This document shows positions 58,966 through 64,000 of a DNA stretch of 64,000 nt, piece after piece; positions within the stretch are counted from its first letter, which is position 1; each line of letters starts with the position of its first letter. Origin of the DNA: Pseudopyrenochaeta lycopersici (Eukaryota > Ascomycota > Dothideomycetes > Pleosporales > Pseudopyrenochaetaceae); contig NHZP01000040.1 of assembly GCA_003313425.1 (NCBI GenBank), forward strand, positions 62,001-126,000, given 5' to 3'. The translations under genes and the position numbers were made by a program. The notes under the pieces were generated by a model. It worked only from the letters and a program-made list of their open reading frames with translations, was not told the origin of the DNA and ran no database searches.

Positions 58966-59703
58966 TCTTGCAGTCATCACCCCTGGCTATTGCACCTTAT
59001 CACCACCGTTTCAAATCAACCCACGCAAGCGTATACAACCATGTACAGCTTGTCGTGTAGTATAGAAGTTTGTTGCTCCAATAGATAGAATGCCTTGCGC
59101 GCCTAGATACGGTGATCCGTCCTTAGAATCTGGTTCAGCAAAAGCAAACTACCAGTATTCGCATTGCACCATCCGCCCCTTTGAATACGTGATGTATGAC
59201 TCAAAACTCAGGCCTTGAATTCAGCACCACAGGGACAGAAGTAAAGGATACTAAAGTTTCACACCTCACCAACTAATCTAATCACCGTCGTGCAAGTAAT
59301 GTGAATGTAGCTCAGCTCGAAGAATGTCATGGGAGAATGCTTTTATTTTGACCGCCCATTGAGGCCACATAACGCCAAGCGCAAAGTAATATGTACTCTT
59401 CCTTTCTTCCCTATTGACAAGCCGTTTTCCCCCAAGACCCCAACGGGAAAGACCCATCCATGAATAGACAAAAGCATATTACAATGACCACCCTTTTTAC
59501 CTTTTTTTAAGACTTCGCTGCAGAACTGCCCGCCCATATGATGCATGCTGTGCATAGAATTTTAAGAGTACAACGCCTTGAATATGTATGAGGTGTGACA
59601 TGAGGGAATACTCTACGCTAATTAGAGGTGCTTGGAAATTTTCGGTGCTAAAGGGGAACTGAAAGCACGATTCTTTCGTCGGCGAACAGTAAAGACAACA
59701 CAA
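58966..59703. other. Convergent intergenic region
   Basis: 738 bp between the OHCU gene and the SPNF-repeat gene. AT-rich; no gene recognised. Confidence 0.5.
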
Positions 59704-61488
59704 CTATGTACCGAAGCGCATAAACATGAGATTTCGCTGCCTTTGCCGCTCCTGGTCCATGTCGCTGCTGTGCTCAGCTACCATGTCTGGTCGAGGACCG
59801 CTCGTTGCGTCGCTTGAATAAGATCTTTTGTGCTTTGTAGGTGTGTCTATGGTTGCGAAGTTCGGTGAGGTGGAGATAAACGGTGGGGATGGCGAGAAGT
59901 TCGGTGACGTAAAGGTTATGGATGGTGTAAAGTTTGGTGAGGTCGATACCAAAGATGCTGTGAAGTTGGGGGATGTGCAAGTCGTGGCTAACGTGGCAGG
60001 GGTAAAGTTGGGTGATACCGACTTGGTCGGGATATACGGTCGAAAGTTTGGTGACGTTGCAAAGGAATCTGTGCGCTTCGAGATTGGAGAAGAGGTTGCG
60101 AAGAGAGCAGGAAAGTCTGGCGATGTGGAGCCCACGCCAGATGCCGCGGCTTCTTGTGCAAAGGTGCTGGGCCACACTGCATCAGCGCCTTCGTCGACCT
60201 GATCGTAGTCGCCAAACACTGCTTCTCCTGGACTAAGAACGTTAAAGTCTGAGTAGACTGTTGGTGGTGGCGTATTCGGATTTCGAGGCTGCACAGTCCC
60301 TTTTTGTGCTATTGTTGGGGAAGTGCTTTTGAAGAATGAAGTGTCATCCACGTCGTCATCATCGCCATCGTCATAGGGGTTGGGGATTGGCTCATCATCG
60401 TCATCGAAACGAGCATAAGGATCCGAAGCGTCGTCGTCTCCATCAAAGGCATCGTAGTTAGAAAGGCCAAGTGGGGACGGCGGTAGAGGGAGGTAGTCCC
60501 TTCTTGGTAGTTGCGCGCGTGGGGGTGAGCACGCATACGCTTCGTTTGGGGAGCGGTACTCCACTGTACCCTCCTCTTTTAGACCCTTCAGTGGTGGAGA
60601 GGTTGGAGTAGGCGATGGACTCCTCGAGGTAGAGGGAGAAGTAGAAGGAGACCCAGATATCACGAAGTGGCCTCCTGTTCTAACCGCAGCAGTGGGTGGC
60701 ACTGATGGTATCTGGGAAATTACGGGCCGCGTGCATGTATCAACACTGCCCTGGTCAAATTCTAGCCTCGCCAGTTCCAGCTCTTCTTGCTCCCTCTCCT
60801 GCTCAACAAGAACACGCCCATGCCCTTCTTCTGCCTCTCTTGCTGAGACAGCTCGCCTCCTAATGCGGTTCAGGATTGCAGCCTTGCGGAGAAGGTTCCG
60901 TCCAAGAGCTTTTTGCTTGGCCCATACTGCAATCTTGGAGCTACCTCTGTCGACAATATTGGTAGCTGGATGAGAGAACTGGGGCGACAGACGAGATGTG
61001 ATAAGGAACAGTCTGAGTCGGCGCTTCTTCTTCTGCATGCACGAGTGCTCACCGTCAATGTCTGCCACAGCTCGGCTCCGCTTCTTTGGCCGAGACGGAG
61101 GCGGCCGTGGCAGAAACGTGAGCCCCATTTCGAGTTCGGGTAGTTTGGTAAAGTTCAAAGTCGATTGAATGGCTCCTTGCGCCGGGACGGTGAACTGAAA
61201 GGTCCTAGTGCTGGTTGATGGGGTGTTCTCAAGGTCGGCTCGCATCATCCTCCGTCGCCCAACTTCATGTGTTGTCTGTGTGAAATGAAGCGAAGTACAC
61301 GATTCGGCATCCTCGCGCAGTGTAGTTGATTTGGCACTGGTCGGCAGAGTTTGAGGGTATTTACCCAATTCCGGTGAGATTCGTTTCGTAACCAGGCAGT
61401 GTTGAGGGTATCCCAAGAAGGTTGCCAAATGATGTGGAGTCAAAGTTGCGCTAATAGATCGACAGTCGCTAGCTTGGGTGAAGGGCAT
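59704..61488 (-). CDS. Conserved-looking nuclear-type protein with SPNF repeats
   Basis: Not assigned to a named family. A single exon of 594 aa from the ATG at 61488; an alternative start is the double ATG at 61248/61245 (514 or 513 aa), which begins the better-looking part (MRADLENTP). From there FQFTVPAQGAIQSTLNFTKL and LTFLPRPPPSRPKKRSRAVA look folded or linear-motif-like; a Lys/Arg cluster MQKKKRRLRLFL may be a nuclear signal. A helical basic segment follows (IAVWAKQKALGRNLLRKAAI, NRIRRRAVSAREAEEG), then a Glu-rich stretch, a Ser/Pro region and an Asp-rich tract. The C-terminal 130 residues hold seven SP(N/D)F motifs. The end is QERQRQRNLMFMRFGT. The function is unknown. Confidence 0.75.
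   Translation of the reverse strand: MPFTQASDCRSISATLTPHHLATFLGYPQHCLVTKRISPELGKYPQTLPTSAKSTTLREDAESCTSLHFTQTTHEVGRRRMMRADLENTPSTSTRTFQFTVPAQGAIQSTLNFTKLPELEMGLTFLPRPPPSRPKKRSRAVADIDGEHSCMQKKKRRLRLFLITSRLSPQFSHPATNIVDRGSSKIAVWAKQKALGRNLLRKAAILNRIRRRAVSAREAEEGHGRVLVEQEREQEELELARLEFDQGSVDTCTRPVISQIPSVPPTAAVRTGGHFVISGSPSTSPSTSRSPSPTPTSPPLKGLKEEGTVEYRSPNEAYACSPPRAQLPRRDYLPLPPSPLGLSNYDAFDGDDDASDPYARFDDDDEPIPNPYDDGDDDDVDDTSFFKSTSPTIAQKGTVQPRNPNTPPPTVYSDFNVLSPGEAVFGDYDQVDEGADAVWPSTFAQEAAASGVGSTSPDFPALFATSSPISKRTDSFATSPNFRPYIPTKSVSPNFTPATLATTCTSPNFTASLVSTSPNFTPSITFTSPNFSPSPPFISTSPNFATIDTPTKHKRSYSSDATSGPRPDMVAEHSSDMDQERQRQRNLMFMRFGT
59857..60123 (-). repeat. Array of seven SPNF/SPDF codon repeats
   Basis: Within the preceding gene, seven copies of (S/T)-(S/T/V)-S-P-(N/D)-F recur every 9-24 residues: one SPDF then six SPNF. 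Flanks vary, so this is a protein-motif array rather than a simple DNA repeat, although the DNA word for TSPNF is partly conserved. Confidence 0.85.
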
Positions 61489-64000
61489 CCAATCTCGCCG
61501 TGCCCCATCCCATCACAAGACCACTGCCCGAGGACCCGAAAATCGGCAGCGGAGATGCGCGTGCGGTGTCCGAGTATTTCAATTATCGCGATGTCGGGAG
61601 TCCCGCGTGACACAGGCGGAAAAACTGCAAGCCGGGGAGAGAAGTGAGCTGGCAAAAGCATCAAAACGACTGAAGGAAGAGGGGCCTAATAATATCGCTA
61701 GAGGAGTGCAGTGGAAAGTGCGGATGACCCGACGCTTTGGGCACGATGCGGAGAAGAATCCTTGACAGCCCCAGACTCTTCATCCACGCTGCGCCCAGTG
61801 CTTCGTTAGGCTTTCGTCTAAATGTCATTGGACAACGTGCGAAAAGCCCGCAAGCCTCCGCGGCCAGATAGTAATGTTTGCTGAAGTGAGCGTCAAAGGC
61901 CCTGACGATGATGCAAGTTGATTTGTTTTGTGAGGCTGTATAGGTCGAGATGAAAGAACGGAGGCCATGTTTCAAGTCATCTGGGAAGGGATAGGGGAGG
62001 CGCACGCCAGCAAGGGGATGCAAAGGACGACATGGGCGCTGAACGGAGAAAATCTCCAGCAAAGCAATTGTCGACTATGAGAGACTCGAACGAGGCTTCG
62101 ACGGCCCAGGGGTGGCTATATCCAAACCCTGTTTACGCCTCCTTCACCGAAGAAGGTGCCGATCAGCTCAACACTAATCCTCGCCCATGAGCTTCATGCT
62201 GCTCAGGCATTCCCCTGAGAATTGTCATCGAACCCAGCTTTGTTGCTCCATGGTCCATGTTCTATTCTTATGCCGATGGGCGACTACTGAGCTAACGCGC
62301 GTCGTGTCGACATCGACAAACAGGGGGAGAAGAAGGCCCAATTTTGATCCTCAAGGCGTTCAGGGCCTAGTCCGCCCGATGATCCGAACCTCCTGAGCTG
62401 GCGACGTATCAAGATCGGGTCCTTCAGCTTCTCGAGCACCACACAATCGAGTTCGACGACCCACTCCGCCTAGTGTGCCGCTTCTCTTCGCAGGTAGCAA
62501 ACATTTTCGTTGTGTTTGGATACACGGGTTCGCCTGCATTTCCATGATTCCACGTACAGGTTGTTCCTTGATTCACTATTCCTCAGTAATGCCGATACCC
62601 GACAGCGTATTATCAAAAAGAATTCTTATAGTCTAGTCTGTTCTCCTGCGGTGCAAAATATCTGCTTTAATTCAAATGCATGTTTGGTGCCTTCTTGTCC
62701 CTCTGTCCGCTCCGCGGCGCCATTTGACGACAACGAATATTGAGCCTGGACGTGGGCAATCATTTTCATTTCTGCACTCCACCTTACACTGCGTCCTGCA
62801 CTCCGCACTTCAACGTAGCACCACGCTTCCTTGCCTCAGTGGCTCGCGCTCGTCGTCCTTCCATGCGCTTCGTCAATACTACCTGCACCCGATCACGAGA
62901 CGCTGTACTCGTTCCAACTGTCAGCTTTCTGCCTCGCACATCGCCTATGTCCATCCCTCTCCACAACAGCGGGGTCAGCCGGATTCCAACAGACGTGAAT
63001 TGATAGGACCGTTGAAGCAACCTCTTCGCCTCCATGAATACTAGCGTACCACCTGGTTTTTCAAGGCAACCACCTCCTTTAGCCGCGCGTGGGCAGCCAG
63101 CGCGCAAATGCACGCCATGCATGAACGTGAGGCTCAGCCGCTTCAATTTCAAGGAAGATTCTTCACTACCGAGAAAAAGCAATATGGTGGAGCCAGGGAA
63201 GGGGGGTCGGAACATCGCCAGCCCACAGACATGACATCGGAGGCAAACGTAACGTCATGTACGACGAAGCTCATTCGACAACGCCGCGTGTATGTTGTGA
63301 TGTATCTTTGATGCTCAAGTCTTCCAAGTTCCGCCTCTATCAGAACCCTCGAGCCCAAGACGCCTTTCTGCAAACGAACGCAAACCTCGCTTGCCCAGGT
63401 AGGAAGGCACTCCCCATCCCAGTAGTGGCGTAAAGGATCTGACGGCGCTTTCTAAGAATCTTGGGAGGAATGAGCAATCCTGCAAAGGGGGCCGCGGAAG
63501 AGAACTGCGCTTTGCACCGGCATTATCGAAAGATACCAGTTTGCACGGTAAATCTGAGGACCAGTTCTAGGAAACATTGCTATTTACAGCCCTGAAAAGT
63601 AACATAACGGATGAAAGGACTAGTAGCCAAGTGAGTATTAAGGCAGAAGGAAATGGCTTGCTTCAACCCTTTCGTGCAAATCTGAGATATCTGTAACGAT
63701 ATATGTGTTCACTAGGTACTGCGGAGAACAGCATCGTCATTTCAATCTTCAACTAACTATAGACTGTATTTGTAGATTATCCTATCCTGCTTGAATAAGT
63801 ATAGTCTTGAGTATGAATCAGGATCTCATTGTTACTATCAACTTGTTATTATTTGCTGTAACTGCGAAAATGACTTCATTTTCAAGCTCCATTAAGGAGT
63901 GGTAAACAGCACGTCTCCCTGATCTTCTGTCACAGAACATGAAACTCCCAACCAGAGTGTCTGGCCAATGCAGTCTATCTAGCTTGACATTTGTGAACAT
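61489..64000. other. Gene-poor right end
   Basis: About 2.5 kb without a gene I can support. The longest frames (61661-62062 minus, 62784-63215 minus, 62676-63044 plus) have no domain, no splice partners and unremarkable composition. The distal 400 bp are AT-rich. A gene beginning just outside the window could have its promoter here. Confidence 0.45.

Noticed and set aside
61661..62062. 133-codon minus-strand frame at the right end
   Set aside because: Longest frame in that region but without recognisable motif, splice partners or coding-like codon choice.

Overview
This 64 kb window is nuclear DNA of a filamentous ascomycete. The genes are split by many short GT-AG introns of about 50-100 bp with CTAAC/CTGAC-like branch sites, and the families are typically fungal: a Zn2Cys6 regulator, a fungal-rhodopsin/PTH11-type membrane protein, a GMC oxidoreductase, a tigA-type PDI and a short Sec2-domain protein. 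Gene style suggests Dothideomycetes, but that placement is inference. No rRNA, tRNA, CRISPR array, transposase or viral gene was recognised. Exon coordinates were worked out by hand from splice signals, reading frame and family conservation. Wherever introns are given, the exon lengths sum to a multiple of three, except the small gene at 25.75-26.19 kb, which is weakly supported.

Left part, 0-25 kb, is housekeeping: the 3' end of the RNA polymerase III subunit RPC4 (+); a DGR2/WDR44-like WD40 protein (-); ribonucleotide reductase small subunit RNR2 (-) with MluI cell-cycle-box-like sites upstream; TRAPP subunit Trs31 (+); a thioredoxin with a WCPPC active site (+); a tigA-type protein disulfide isomerase (+); rRNA-processing factor Ebp2 (+), convergent with a PMC1-type Ca2+-ATPase (-); and a large Zn2Cys6 transcription factor (+).

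Middle part, 25-43 kb, is less gene-dense and looks accessory. It holds a weak small gene, an MFS sugar transporter (+), a 15-exon ABCC-type ABC transporter (+), a secreted-type GMC oxidoreductase (-) and a rhodopsin-domain membrane protein (+). These are uptake, export, oxidation and sensing functions. No polyketide synthase, NRPS or terpene cyclase lies inside the window.

Right part, 43-64 kb, returns to housekeeping and conserved genes: a short Sec2-domain GEF (-) with an apparent GC-AG intron; an unrecognised 394-aa protein (+); the diphthamide factor DPH7 (-), divergent from an F-box/2EXR-like protein (+); geranylgeranyl diphosphate synthase (-); a 1135-aa protein with an N-terminal ADF-H-like and a C-terminal PH-like region (-); an OHCU decarboxylase-like protein (+); and a nuclear-looking protein carrying seven SPNF/SPDF repeats (-). 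The last 2.5 kb holds no gene I can support. No clearly new system is proven. The points most worth a second look are the SPNF repeat array, the 28-42.5 kb accessory island, the micro-exon cluster in the ABC gene, the stop-free in-frame introns and the WCPPC thioredoxin.
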